IMG/VR virus record: IMGVR_UViG_3300017991_000056
Location: 1 to 64,000 of that record
Reading direction: 5' to 3' (one strand)
DNA length: 64,000 nucleotides
Origin: a virus
Under the pieces are notes generated by a model. The model did not search any database, was not told the DNA's origin, and saw nothing but the letters and a program-made list of their open reading frames with translations. A program made the translations under genes and the position numbers. Shown in pieces: positions 46,258-53,513 of this stretch; position 1 is the stretch's first letter; each line of letters opens with the position of its first letter.

Positions 46258-46497
46258 ATGTACAGCAAGGCGTATCAGACGGTGACGGCCGGACGCGTCC
46301 GAGAAGACGAGGCGATCGCCTTCTTCGGCGACAACAAGGTGGCGACTCCGGCGCGGGTCACGAGCTTCAGTCCGCAGGGCGGCAGCCCGACCCCGCACCT
46401 CGAGATCGACCCGCTGAACCATGAGGGCGTGGGCAAGCCGGGCACCGAGTCCGACGTGATCGACGCCTACGTGAATCCGCCCTGCAACTTGTCGTAG
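46258..46497 (+). CDS. Small hypothetical protein
   Basis: This is a 79-residue protein with AGGAGGT upstream of its ATG. It starts MYSKAYQTVTAGRVRED and ends in NPPCNLS. It is rich in Pro and Gly in the second half, with no recognised motif. A terminator follows 22 bases after its stop. Confidence 0.6.
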   Translation: MYSKAYQTVTAGRVREDEAIAFFGDNKVATPARVTSFSPQGGSPTPHLEIDPLNHEGVGKPGTESDVIDAYVNPPCNLS

Positions 46498-46519
46498 GCG
46501 GTTCCGCGGAGCTTGGGTG

Positions 46520-46549
46520 CCGGCGCGGTTTTCCGCGCCGGGACTTTTC
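46520..46549 (+). terminator. Intrinsic terminator
   Basis: A perfect 9-bp stem (CCGGCGCGG / CCGCGCCGG) with loop TTTT is followed by ACTTTT. Confidence 0.75.
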
Positions 46550-46596
46550 GCATTCGGGCCTGACGGGTCTGGCAATATTACAACAGGAGGTCCGGC

Positions 46597-46965
46597 GTGA
46601 CGGTGCACGGGATCAACAACGGGCAGTACGCGAGATGGGTCACGGTGGTCGGCAGGACGATGAGGATGAACCCTCTGGTCGAGGGCTCCCTGGAGGAGCT
46701 GGCGGCGAGGTCCTTCATCGCCTTCATGTACAAGGAGCGGCCATGGCTCCGGGGCAGGCTCCACAGCAACTCGGAGCGGCTCCAGGGCCTGGTGCGGGCG
46801 GACAACCCGCAGGCCTACGGCAAGAACGTCGAGGTCGTCGGGCGGGACATCCTGAGGGTGCCGATCCGCGACGAGGCGGAGAAGGCGCAGGTGGACACGC
46901 TGCTGGCGGCGACCGGGGGCAGGATGCACGGAGGCGGTCCGGAGTTCGTCGAGCGACTGGCATGA
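46597..46965 (+). CDS. Hypothetical protein, start of capsid module
   Basis: This is a 122-residue protein from GTG at 46597, 6 bases after AGGAGG. It is helical, with ARSFIAFMYKERPWLRGRLH and DEAEKAQVDTLLAATGG. A CAATATTAC sequence just upstream could be part of a promoter. No family is recognised. Confidence 0.55.
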   Translation: MTVHGINNGQYARWVTVVGRTMRMNPLVEGSLEELAARSFIAFMYKERPWLRGRLHSNSERLQGLVRADNPQAYGKNVEVVGRDILRVPIRDEAEKAQVDTLLAATGGRMHGGGPEFVERLA

Positions 46966-46975
46966 GGAGGTGGAC

Positions 46976-47203
46976 ATGGACGGCAAGATGATCGCGAGCG
47001 AGCTTCTCCTGGCGGCGAGGGACCTGGTCGGCGGCAAGGACGACAAGTGCGGCGAGAAGGGCTGCATCCGGCAGGTCGACGGGAAGTGGCGCGTGATGTC
47101 GGGCAAGACCGGCAAGCTGTGGCCCGCAAAGTACGACTCCGAGGGGTCCGCCAAGGACGCCCTGGACGCGTGGCACGCCAGCAGGTTCAAGGGAGCCAAG
47201 TGA
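46976..47203 (+). CDS. Small protein with recurrent IASELLLAAR motif
   Basis: This is a 75-residue protein; ATG at 46976 lies 5 bases after AGGAGG. Its N-terminal helix MDGKMIASELLLAARDLVGG closely resembles that of the protein at 62793 (GIRLASELVTLAREIAAK). The remainder has two cysteines (CGEKGC) and KWRVMSGKTGKLWPAKYD. Its stop overlaps the start of the intein-containing gene. Confidence 0.6.
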   Translation: MDGKMIASELLLAARDLVGGKDDKCGEKGCIRQVDGKWRVMSGKTGKLWPAKYDSEGSAKDALDAWHASRFKGAK

Positions 47204-49464
47204 TGGACTCCAGAAGGTGCACGTCCGAGAGCTGCCAGGTCGCCGCGGCCAGGATGGCCCGGTTCGACGTCCCGGTTGCCTCCGTCCTGTTCGACCCGCA
47301 GGTCGAGTGGGCCAGGACGGCCTACGGCGGCGGCCGACGGGTGGCCAGGGCCATCGAGGTCGACTGGGACGAGTTCAACAGGGACGACTACCTTTTCAGC
47401 CATTGCACCATCGTCTCGTCCGTCCAGGTCGAGACCGACGAGTCCAAGCCCGGGGCCGGCTACTACATCGACCCGGTCTGTTCGGGCCTCGTGAACAACA
47501 ACGGCAATGCCTGGACCGACCCGGTCCTGCTGGCGACCTTCGGGACCTTCAGGGGCGCCCAGAACTACCTGGAGCACGTTCAGATACCGGAGCTGTCGAA
47601 GGGCAGGATACTGGACGCGGTCGTCAGGCCGGTCAGGTACAAGGACGACGAGGGGCGCGAGGCCAGTGTGAGCTACGTGGACATCCTGGTGGCGACCAGC
47701 AAGCGCCACGGCGGCCTCGTGGGCAAGATTGCCAGCGGCGAGATGAACGCGATGAGCATGGGGTGCTTCATGTCCGGCACGAGGGTGTTGATGGCTGATG
47801 GGACCACAAAGGCCATTGAAGATGTGATGGTTGGGGAGCGGGTTCGCACGCATAGCGGAGCTTCAGCCGAGGTCGAGTCGTGCAGGGTAAGATTTACGTC
47901 CGATGGCGAGACGAGACGCCTCGGGGTGAGCGGTGTGCCAGACACCTTCGTGACGGGAGAACATCCCTACTGGACGCTTACGGGCCATGATCGTTGTCCG
48001 GGATGTGGTGGCGATCTTCCGAAGAAGAGGGCTATTGCGAGCAACGGGTTGTCTGCCTTGGATAAGAAATCGTGGTGCTCTCATTCGTGTATGCAGTCCA
48101 ATTTCAACTCGTACTCGCCAGCGATGCAGGAGGTTGCGGTGTTGGTCGAGCAGGAGGTGAAGTTTGACTGGGTGAAAACAGAGGACCTTTTGGTGGGGGA
48201 TTACGTGGCGGTGCCGCTGGGGAGGCCAAAGGCCGAAAGGTCGTGTCTCGACAAGGCAAGGTGTCAGATACTTGGGTTCTATGCGGCGGAGGGGAACATC
48301 CAGAGAGACGCGAACGGCCTGGCGAGAGCGACGGAGTTCACTTTCGGGCTCGGCGAGTCGGTCGTGGAGGATTTGATCTCGGCTCTTCGCGATTGTGGGG
48401 TTGCGGATGAGGCGGTTTATCGCCAGGATAGGAAAAGGGATACCGGGGACAGCACTCGCGTTGTGGTTCATGATGCCGGGCTTGCCCTCTGGCTCCTAGA
48501 GTCCTGCGGGGAGCATTGTGATGGAAAGGTTCTGGCTCCGTGGGTGATGGGGCTTGACGACAATAGTCTCTTGGTGATTCTTGGAGCTTACATCGACGGA
48601 GACGGTCATTGTCGAAAGGACTCGGCAAGGTTTTCGACCTCGTCGTGCAGTAGGCGTCTCTCCGAGCAGGTCTGGAGCATGATGACGGCGCTCGGTATTC
48701 CGGCCTCTTTCAACGGGCCTTACGAGAAGGATGGGCGCAGGCCGTATTGGATGGTTGTGTCGCGGAAGGGCCATGCGTCGCGTTTGGAGGGTCGTTGTCG
48801 AAAGTATCGAAAGCAGCGAGCTGGTAGAGATCGCATCTCGTCTTTCCATGGGCACATGTTGAGGCGCGTGACCACCAACGAGCGCCTGGCAGGTTGCTAT
48901 CCGGTCTACAACATGCACGTGGTCAACGACCGTGGAGACCATTCCTACGTCGCGAACTGGAATGCGGTTCACAACTGCCTGGCTCATAAAATCCAGTGCT
49001 CCAAGTGCGGGGTGATCCTGGCCGACGAGGACCCCAACTGCGTCTGCATCGAGAGCGAGCTCATGCGCCCGTTCGTGGACGAGAACGGGGTGCGCAGGAT
49101 GACGGCCGAGCTGTGCGGCGTGTGCCTCTACGACCAGAACACCGGCAAGCTGGCCCGGGACGAGAACGGGAACCTGGTCGGCGATCCGAAGAGCCTGGAC
49201 TTCATCGAGGCGTCCTGGGTCGGGAGGCCGGCGTTCGGCGGGGCGGTCCTCAACCACTTCCTGTCCGACGTTCCGATGTCCGCGGCCAAGGTGCTGCGGA
49301 TGGACGCCCCGGACCTGGAGCTGGTGGCGAACGACATCTTCAGGATGCGCGTGGCGGACGCCGCGGGCATGATGGTTCTGAGGGTCGCGCGCGCGGAGAT
49401 GATCCGGCGCCGGCGGATGGAAATGGCCATGCGCGTGGCCCGGGGTTTCTGGAGGTTCGACTGA
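47203..49464 (+). CDS. Capsid-module protein (possible head maturation protease) interrupted by an intein
   Basis: This is a 753-residue precursor. Extein residues 1-187 include SSVQVETDESKPG, VYLEH-like strands, SYVDILVATSKRHGG and end NAMSMG. Residues 188-591 are an intein. Extein residues 592-753 continue CLAHKIQCSKCG and then LDFIEASWVGRPAFGGAVLNHF. The spliced protein (349 residues) has the EASWV-PAF-GAV ending and C-x2-C zinc pair seen in a family of phage head proteins thought to include prohead proteases; no catalytic triad can be placed with confidence. Its position, just before scaffold-like proteins and the capsid protein, fits that role. ATG at 47203 overlaps the previous stop. 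Confidence 0.6.
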   Translation: MDSRRCTSESCQVAAARMARFDVPVASVLFDPQVEWARTAYGGGRRVARAIEVDWDEFNRDDYLFSHCTIVSSVQVETDESKPGAGYYIDPVCSGLVNNNGNAWTDPVLLATFGTFRGAQNYLEHVQIPELSKGRILDAVVRPVRYKDDEGREASVSYVDILVATSKRHGGLVGKIASGEMNAMSMGCFMSGTRVLMADGTTKAIEDVMVGERVRTHSGASAEVESCRVRFTSDGETRRLGVSGVPDTFVTGEHPYWTLTGHDRCPGCGGDLPKKRAIASNGLSALDKKSWCSHSCMQSNFNSYSPAMQEVAVLVEQEVKFDWVKTEDLLVGDYVAVPLGRPKAERSCLDKARCQILGFYAAEGNIQRDANGLARATEFTFGLGESVVEDLISALRDCGVADEAVYRQDRKRDTGDSTRVVVHDAGLALWLLESCGEHCDGKVLAPWVMGLDDNSLLVILGAYIDGDGHCRKDSARFSTSSCSRRLSEQVWSMMTALGIPASFNGPYEKDGRRPYWMVVSRKGHASRLEGRCRKYRKQRAGRDRISSFHGHMLRRVTTNERLAGCYPVYNMHVVNDRGDHSYVANWNAVHNCLAHKIQCSKCGVILADEDPNCVCIESELMRPFVDENGVRRMTAELCGVCLYDQNTGKLARDENGNLVGDPKSLDFIEASWVGRPAFGGAVLNHFLSDVPMSAAKVLRMDAPDLELVANDIFRMRVADAAGMMVLRVARAEMIRRRRMEMAMRVARGFWRFD
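47764..48975 (+). mobile_element. Intein with LAGLIDADG homing endonuclease
   Basis: This is a 404-residue in-frame insertion. It starts at Cys188 (CFMSGTRVLMADGTTKAIED, splicing block A), has a block B histidine (FVTGEHPYWTL), and two LAGLIDADG-type motifs (ILGFYAAEGNIQ and ILGAYIDGDGHC). It ends YVANWNAVHN followed by Cys (block G His-Asn/Cys). Splicing would join SMG to CLAHK. Base composition is visibly less GC-rich than the exteins, with more AGA, TTG and T-ending codons, indicating acquisition from elsewhere. All residues needed for splicing appear present. Confidence 0.93.
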
Positions 49465-49484
49465 CCAAGAAGGAGGATGACAGG

Positions 49485-49811
49485 ATGAGACGCAGGATGA
49501 CGAGCAGGAAAAGGACGGCGAGCGAGCCGAGGAGCATTCTCGCCGAGATCAGGGATGTCGAGAGGATGATCGAGGCCGTCGACGACGAGGAGCTGGCCAA
49601 GGACGCCCAGGGCCTGGCGAACGAGGACGAGGAGATCGTCAAGGAGTCGACGCCGGCGGACGTGGACGTGCCGTCCGGGGACATCCTCGACGAGAACGCC
49701 AAGGCGATGGACAACTGGCCGACCACGGCCCGACGGAAGTTCGCGGCCCGCCTCCTGAGGATCGCCGACATGATTCTCGCCGAGGAGGAAGAGGAGGAAT
49801 GCGGCGACTGA
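49485..49811 (+). CDS. Small acidic capsid-module protein
   Basis: This is a 108-residue protein; ATG lies 8 bases after AAGGAGG. The N-terminus is basic (MRRRMTSRKR), the centre acidic, and a helical motif near the end (ARRKFAARLLRIADMILAE) resembles the recurrent helix motif of this genome. It ends in a run of Glu. A scaffold or inner-head protein is suspected. Confidence 0.55.
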   Translation: MRRRMTSRKRTASEPRSILAEIRDVERMIEAVDDEELAKDAQGLANEDEEIVKESTPADVDVPSGDILDENAKAMDNWPTTARRKFAARLLRIADMILAEEEEEECGD

Positions 49812-49827
49812 CGGGTCGGAAGTGTAA

Positions 49828-49844
49828 CAATTCTTTTATATTCG
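49828..49844 (+). promoter_or_regulatory. Putative phage late promoter box 4
   Basis: CAATTCTTTTATATTCG sits 70 bases before the scaffold-like gene at 49915, leaving a leader of roughly 60-70 nt. It is the best match to the family consensus. Confidence 0.65.
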
Positions 49845-49914
49845 CCTCATTTGATGAGAGCGGTGCGTCCGCAGGATGGAATGAAGAGATGTGGTTGAGC
49901 AATAGGAGAGTCCA

Positions 49915-50460
49915 ATGAGCAAGGCTGTGATTGCAACCCTTCGAGGGGAAATCCGGGAGCTCGAACGGACGCTCTCCGGTCCTACTCGGAAGGCTTCTCG
50001 GGAACCTCGCCGGCGCGTGAGCGCAAGGGACAAGGTGATGGCCGAGATCAGGGACATGGAGGAGCGTCTCGGGTGCACGTACATGGAGGACGACGTGGAG
50101 GAGGAAGCCTTTCCCCTCATGGGTGTTGACGAGCTCGAGATGGCTCCCGCGTGCGGCGACCCGATGACGGCCTCCGAGACGGAGTCCGGAGTCGAGGACG
50201 AGATCACCCAGGACTACCTCTCCGACGTCGAGGACGAGGAGCACGGCACGGAGTTGGCGACCGATCCGACGACGCTGGCCGTCGGCGAGAAGGTCGGCGA
50301 CGGTTCCAAGCCCATGTTGGCGCGGTGGAAGAGGGCCTCGGCTCGTCTCGACCGCGTGTCTGACTATCTGGAGAAACACGGACAGGAGCGGCTCGCCCTG
50401 CGTATCGACCAGATCGCGGATCGCGTCGACGCCGCCATCAAAGAAGAGGAGGGCGAGTAG
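49915..50460 (+). CDS. Acidic scaffold-like protein
   Basis: This is a 181-residue acidic protein; TAGGAGA precedes the ATG. Helical ends flank a disordered acidic middle. The C-terminal helix (RLALRIDQIADRVDAAIKEEE) resembles that of the protein at 49485. Gene order before the capsid protein suggests a scaffold or head-core component. Confidence 0.55.
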   Translation: MSKAVIATLRGEIRELERTLSGPTRKASREPRRRVSARDKVMAEIRDMEERLGCTYMEDDVEEEAFPLMGVDELEMAPACGDPMTASETESGVEDEITQDYLSDVEDEEHGTELATDPTTLAVGEKVGDGSKPMLARWKRASARLDRVSDYLEKHGQERLALRIDQIADRVDAAIKEEEGE

Positions 50461-50462
50461 TC

Positions 50463-51467
50463 ATGGCAAAGAGAGTACGACTCACCCAGAGGCAGGCGCG
50501 GAGCAAGCGTGCGGTCGAGGACGGCATTCCCTATCCGGGGACGGTGAACCAGCCCGACAGGCAATTCAAGCGTCGCGACGAGTATGACAACTGGCAGGAG
50601 GTGGTCAACCACCCGCTGCCGGACATGAGGCACGACTGGAACTCCGACGAGCGCGACGACATCGGCTTCGGCATTCCAGAGGCCTGGGGCACGTCTCCGA
50701 CGACGGCCTCCGTGAAGGTCGGAGCCCACAAGGCGGTTCGCCTGGCGGTCCTGCTGCTCGGCGAGAAGACCCCAGAGGAAGTCGTCGAGGCGCAGGCCAT
50801 GGACTTCATGATGCTGGGGCCCGAGATCATGGACAAGACCCTGGAGCGCTACGCCGAGACGGCCAAGCTCTACCAGGCGTCCGAAGAGGACGAGGAGGCC
50901 ACCGAGGCCTCCGAGAAACCCAAGACCGCCAAGGCCGAGCCCAAGAAGGCCCAGGACGAAGAAGAGGAGGACGAGGAGGTCGTCGAGGAGGCCACCGAGG
51001 CTTCCGAGAAGCCCAAGACCGCCAAGGCCGAGCCCAAGAAGGCCCAGGACGAAGAAGAGGAGGACGAGGAGGCCACCGAGGCTTCCGAGAAGCCCAAGAC
51101 CGCCAAGGCCGAGCCCAAGAAGGCCCAGGACGAAGAAGAAGAGGACGAGGAGGTCGTCGAGGAGACCACCGAGGCGTCCGACGTCATGCCGAAGAAGCGG
51201 CTTGGCGAGTTCGACATCGAGCTCACGGGCTCGATTGACGGAGAAGACGACGTTGATCCGAAGACGGCCCGGGAACTGGGCGAGGCGCTCTTCGGGTCCG
51301 ACGACGTCGAGCCGGACCTCCCGCAGGTGCGGGAGGCGTCCGAAAAGAAGGGGATCGTGAAACTGGGCGGGCAGCCTCGTGTTGCCAGCGCCGGTGGAGC
51401 CGCTCCCGGTATTGGTGACATCTGGGGCAACCTCGACGCCCCCGACGTCAGCGCAGTGTTCAACTAG
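50463..51467 (+). CDS. Acidic repeat-containing scaffold-like protein
   Basis: This is a 334-residue protein. Residues 145-240 are tandem Lys/Glu-rich repeats (ATEASEKPKTAKAEPKKA then QDEEEEDEE). The N-terminal 130 residues are folded (WQEVVNHPLPDMRHDW). The C-terminus ends GIGDIWGNLDAPDVSAVFN, a plausible capsid-binding tail. Charge, repeats and position suit a capsid assembly scaffold. No protease motif is present. Confidence 0.6.
   Translation: MAKRVRLTQRQARSKRAVEDGIPYPGTVNQPDRQFKRRDEYDNWQEVVNHPLPDMRHDWNSDERDDIGFGIPEAWGTSPTTASVKVGAHKAVRLAVLLLGEKTPEEVVEAQAMDFMMLGPEIMDKTLERYAETAKLYQASEEDEEATEASEKPKTAKAEPKKAQDEEEEDEEVVEEATEASEKPKTAKAEPKKAQDEEEEDEEATEASEKPKTAKAEPKKAQDEEEEDEEVVEETTEASDVMPKKRLGEFDIELTGSIDGEDDVDPKTARELGEALFGSDDVEPDLPQVREASEKKGIVKLGGQPRVASAGGAAPGIGDIWGNLDAPDVSAVFN
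50895..51180 (+). repeat. Tandem coding repeat (81/93 bp) in scaffold-like gene
   Basis: Three near-identical units start at about 50898, 50991 and 51072, with a partial fourth at 51164. Two of them differ by a 12-bp insertion encoding VVEE. High DNA identity suggests recent duplication. Confidence 0.85.
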
Positions 51468-51481
51468 AGGAGGATTGAGAC

Positions 51482-51976
51482 ATGGCATTGACTATTCTCA
51501 TCCGCGGGCAGCTCAACGCGATTCCGGTGCTGAGTGACGAGTGCTTCACGAAGCAGAACTACGGAGTCAACACCAACACCACCCTGTCGGTCAACACGCC
51601 CCGCGGCGTGCTCGGCGGCAGCGTGGCCGGCGTCAGCGCGGGTCTGGACTACACGGCGGTCCCCTGCACCGACGAGCTTCGGCCGATCGGGCTTTTCGTC
51701 AACGACGCGGCTGGCGCGGCGTTCGAGAACGCCCCGGCCGTGGCGTCCGGCAAGGTTACCGTGATGAAGGCCCAGGCCTCGGTCGAGGTCGACGTCTACG
51801 AGACCAGGAACGCGGCCGGCCTGGCGGACCTCACCTACTCGGTGGGCGACCTGCTGTACTGCTCGGCGCAGGGCTTCCTGACGAACGAGACCAGCTCCGA
51901 GGGCACGGTTATCGGGGTGTGCACGAAGGCACCGTCCACCGCGTCGCCGACGTTGGGACTTGACGAGCGCATCTGA
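51482..51976 (+). CDS. Head decoration-like protein
   Basis: This is a 164-residue beta-rich protein directly upstream of the major capsid gene; AGGAGG lies ahead of the ATG. Segments KVTVMKAQASVEVDVYET and VGDLLYCSAQGFLTNE, ending in VIGVC, are typical of small beta-barrel decoration proteins. It has two or three cysteines. It probably binds the outside of the capsid. Confidence 0.6.
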   Translation: MALTILIRGQLNAIPVLSDECFTKQNYGVNTNTTLSVNTPRGVLGGSVAGVSAGLDYTAVPCTDELRPIGLFVNDAAGAAFENAPAVASGKVTVMKAQASVEVDVYETRNAAGLADLTYSVGDLLYCSAQGFLTNETSSEGTVIGVCTKAPSTASPTLGLDERI

Positions 51977-52027
51977 CGCCGGAAGGCGTGGTGCGCGAAA
52001 CGCAACCACTAGAAGGAGGGTTTCAAC
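51977..52027 (+). promoter_or_regulatory. Structured leader before the major capsid gene
   Basis: Two hairpins are visible: CGCC-GGAA-GGCG and GTGGTGCGCGAAACGCAACCAC. They are followed by an AAGGAGGG site 11 bases before the capsid ATG. They could stabilise or process the capsid mRNA. Confidence 0.4.
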
Positions 52028-52888
52028 ATGGCAGTTGACAACCAGACCAAGCAGGAAATCATTTCCCAGCACATCCGCACGGCAGCCGGCCGCGCTCGCC
52101 TCGCTGCGAGCATGATTCAGCCGCTCAGGCGGCGCAGGGACTACACGAGCGTAGGGAGAAAGGCGTTTTACGTCGAGGCGTTGCCCGATGGCGCCCTGCC
52201 TATCTACGACAAGGACCCGAACGTGGTGGCCTACGTCATCGGCGAAGAGGGCGAGAACATCGTCTCGGTCGCGAAGCCGAAGCGCGTGATGTTCCCGCTG
52301 TTCGAGATCGCCTCGAACCCCGAGATCCAGCTGACCGAGATCAAGCAGCGGCGCTTCGACCTGATCGAGCGCTCCGTCGACCTCGGCAAGAGCGAGATCC
52401 AGGCCGAGGAGGACCGCAAGGTCTTCGCCGTCATGGACGCGCTCGCGGCCGACCCGACGAACCCGAACCCGCCGATCCCCGTCACGGGCAACCTGACGGC
52501 GAACGCGCTGGCCGACGCCTTCGCGAACATCGAACGCACCGACATCCGTGTCGCGACCGTGTTCCTGAACGCCAAGGACTACGCCGACCTGCGCAAGTGG
52601 GACCGGGACACGCTGGACATCGAGACCCAGGCGATCCTGCTGAAGACCGGGCTCATGGCCACCCTCTGGGGCGCCAAGCTCATGGTCAGCCGCATCGTCC
52701 CCGAGGGAACGGTGTACTGCTGCGGCGAGGCCGAGTTCTTCGGCCGCATGCCCGTCCGGACGGAGCTCACGGTCCTGTCCGCCGACGACCCCAAGAACAG
52801 GCTGATCGGCTTCAGCATGTTCGAGCAGCTCGGAATTGGGGCGTATAACCCCTTTTCCCTGCAGGTCCTTCAAATTACTCGTGTTTGA
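52028..52888 (+). CDS. Major capsid protein
   Basis: This is a 286-residue protein after AAGGAGGG. It has an N-terminal helix (QEIISQHIRTAAGRARLA), a spine-like segment (RRFDLIERSVDLGKSEIQAEEDRKVFAVMDAL), an A-domain strand (RVATVFLNAKDYADLRKW) and a C-terminal strand region (GAKLMVSRIVPEGTVYCCGE). The order fits the HK97-fold capsid proteins of large phages. It is followed by a strong terminator and preceded by decoration and scaffold genes. Confidence 0.8.
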   Translation: MAVDNQTKQEIISQHIRTAAGRARLAASMIQPLRRRRDYTSVGRKAFYVEALPDGALPIYDKDPNVVAYVIGEEGENIVSVAKPKRVMFPLFEIASNPEIQLTEIKQRRFDLIERSVDLGKSEIQAEEDRKVFAVMDALAADPTNPNPPIPVTGNLTANALADAFANIERTDIRVATVFLNAKDYADLRKWDRDTLDIETQAILLKTGLMATLWGAKLMVSRIVPEGTVYCCGEAEFFGRMPVRTELTVLSADDPKNRLIGFSMFEQLGIGAYNPFSLQVLQITRV

Positions 52889-52929
52889 CGTTACAAACGT
52901 CTAAGCGCGAAAGGTTTGTGACCTTTCAA
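52889..52929 (+). other. Two hairpins between the capsid stop and terminator
   Basis: GACGTTACAAACGTC and GAAAGGTTTGTGACCTTTC form consecutive stem-loops just before the terminator, probably protecting the 3' end of the capsid mRNA. Confidence 0.5.
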
Positions 52930-52963
52930 GCCCCTGGTCAATCCGACCAGGGGCTTTTCTTTT
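52930..52963 (+). terminator. Strong Rho-independent terminator after capsid gene
   Basis: A 10-bp perfect stem (GCCCCTGGTC / GACCAGGGGC) with loop AATCC is followed by TTTTCTTTT. Confidence 0.95.
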
Positions 52964-53279
52964 GTTGGCTAAGGAGTGGTTCCAGCCCGAGACGGCCAAG
53001 GCCCATCGTCAGAAGTGCGTCTCCGACCATCCCGACGCCTACGAGGAGGGCGTGGACCACGTGAGGTGCCCGGAGTGCCAGGCGCCGATGCTGCGCCTCG
53101 GAAGGCATCTCCGGGTCGAGCATGGGTGGGGTGACGACTCCGGCCCGGTTGAGGTCAAGGAGAAGCCGAGTTGTGGCAATGATGGCACCTCCTGGCACCG
53201 GTTGGACGCGGCGTATAATGGGGTTGAGTTGATGACCGCGGCCTGTGTGGAGGAAGCATGGAAACGCCGAGAGAGCTAA
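52962..53279 (+). CDS. Small zinc-finger protein (Ros/MucR-like finger), start uncertain
   Basis: The reading frame encodes about 105 residues from a TTG in the terminator tail. No ribosome-binding site is convincing. The centre has a C2H2 finger, VRCPECQAPMLRLGRHLRVEH, like single-finger Ros/MucR regulators and fingers attached to homing enzymes. It may be a remnant of a longer gene. Confidence 0.45.
   Translation: MLAKEWFQPETAKAHRQKCVSDHPDAYEEGVDHVRCPECQAPMLRLGRHLRVEHGWGDDSGPVEVKEKPSCGNDGTSWHRLDAAYNGVELMTAACVEEAWKRRES
53214..53219 (+). promoter_or_regulatory. Sigma70-like -10 box (TATAAT)
   Basis: GCGTATAATGGGG lies 38 bases before the next ATG. No clear -35 is present. Confidence 0.5.
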
Positions 53280-53500
53280 TCGAGGAACATCTTCAAGGAC
53301 GGATGACTGTAGAGAAGTTTATGGAGGGTGTGGTCGAAGAGTTTCAGCTAGCCGAAAAAGACATCGCCGAGCGACGTTTCGGGGTGGTTGCGATGCTGGC
53401 AAGTCGGTGTCTTCGACTACAGCACGAGATGAAGTGCGAGATGCGCCTACAACCCGTTGGATGCAAGGATGGCCTCATTTACTACCTGCTGAGAGGATAG
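53258..53500 (+). CDS. Small hypothetical protein
   Basis: This is an 80-residue acidic helical protein; GGAGGAAGC precedes its ATG. It begins METPRELIEEHLQGRMTVEKF. No motif is recognised. It shares an operon with the downstream AAA+ ATPase. Confidence 0.6.
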   Translation: METPRELIEEHLQGRMTVEKFMEGVVEEFQLAEKDIAERRFGVVAMLASRCLRLQHEMKCEMRLQPVGCKDGLIYYLLRG

Positions 53501-53513
53501 CGTGGAGGAAGCG

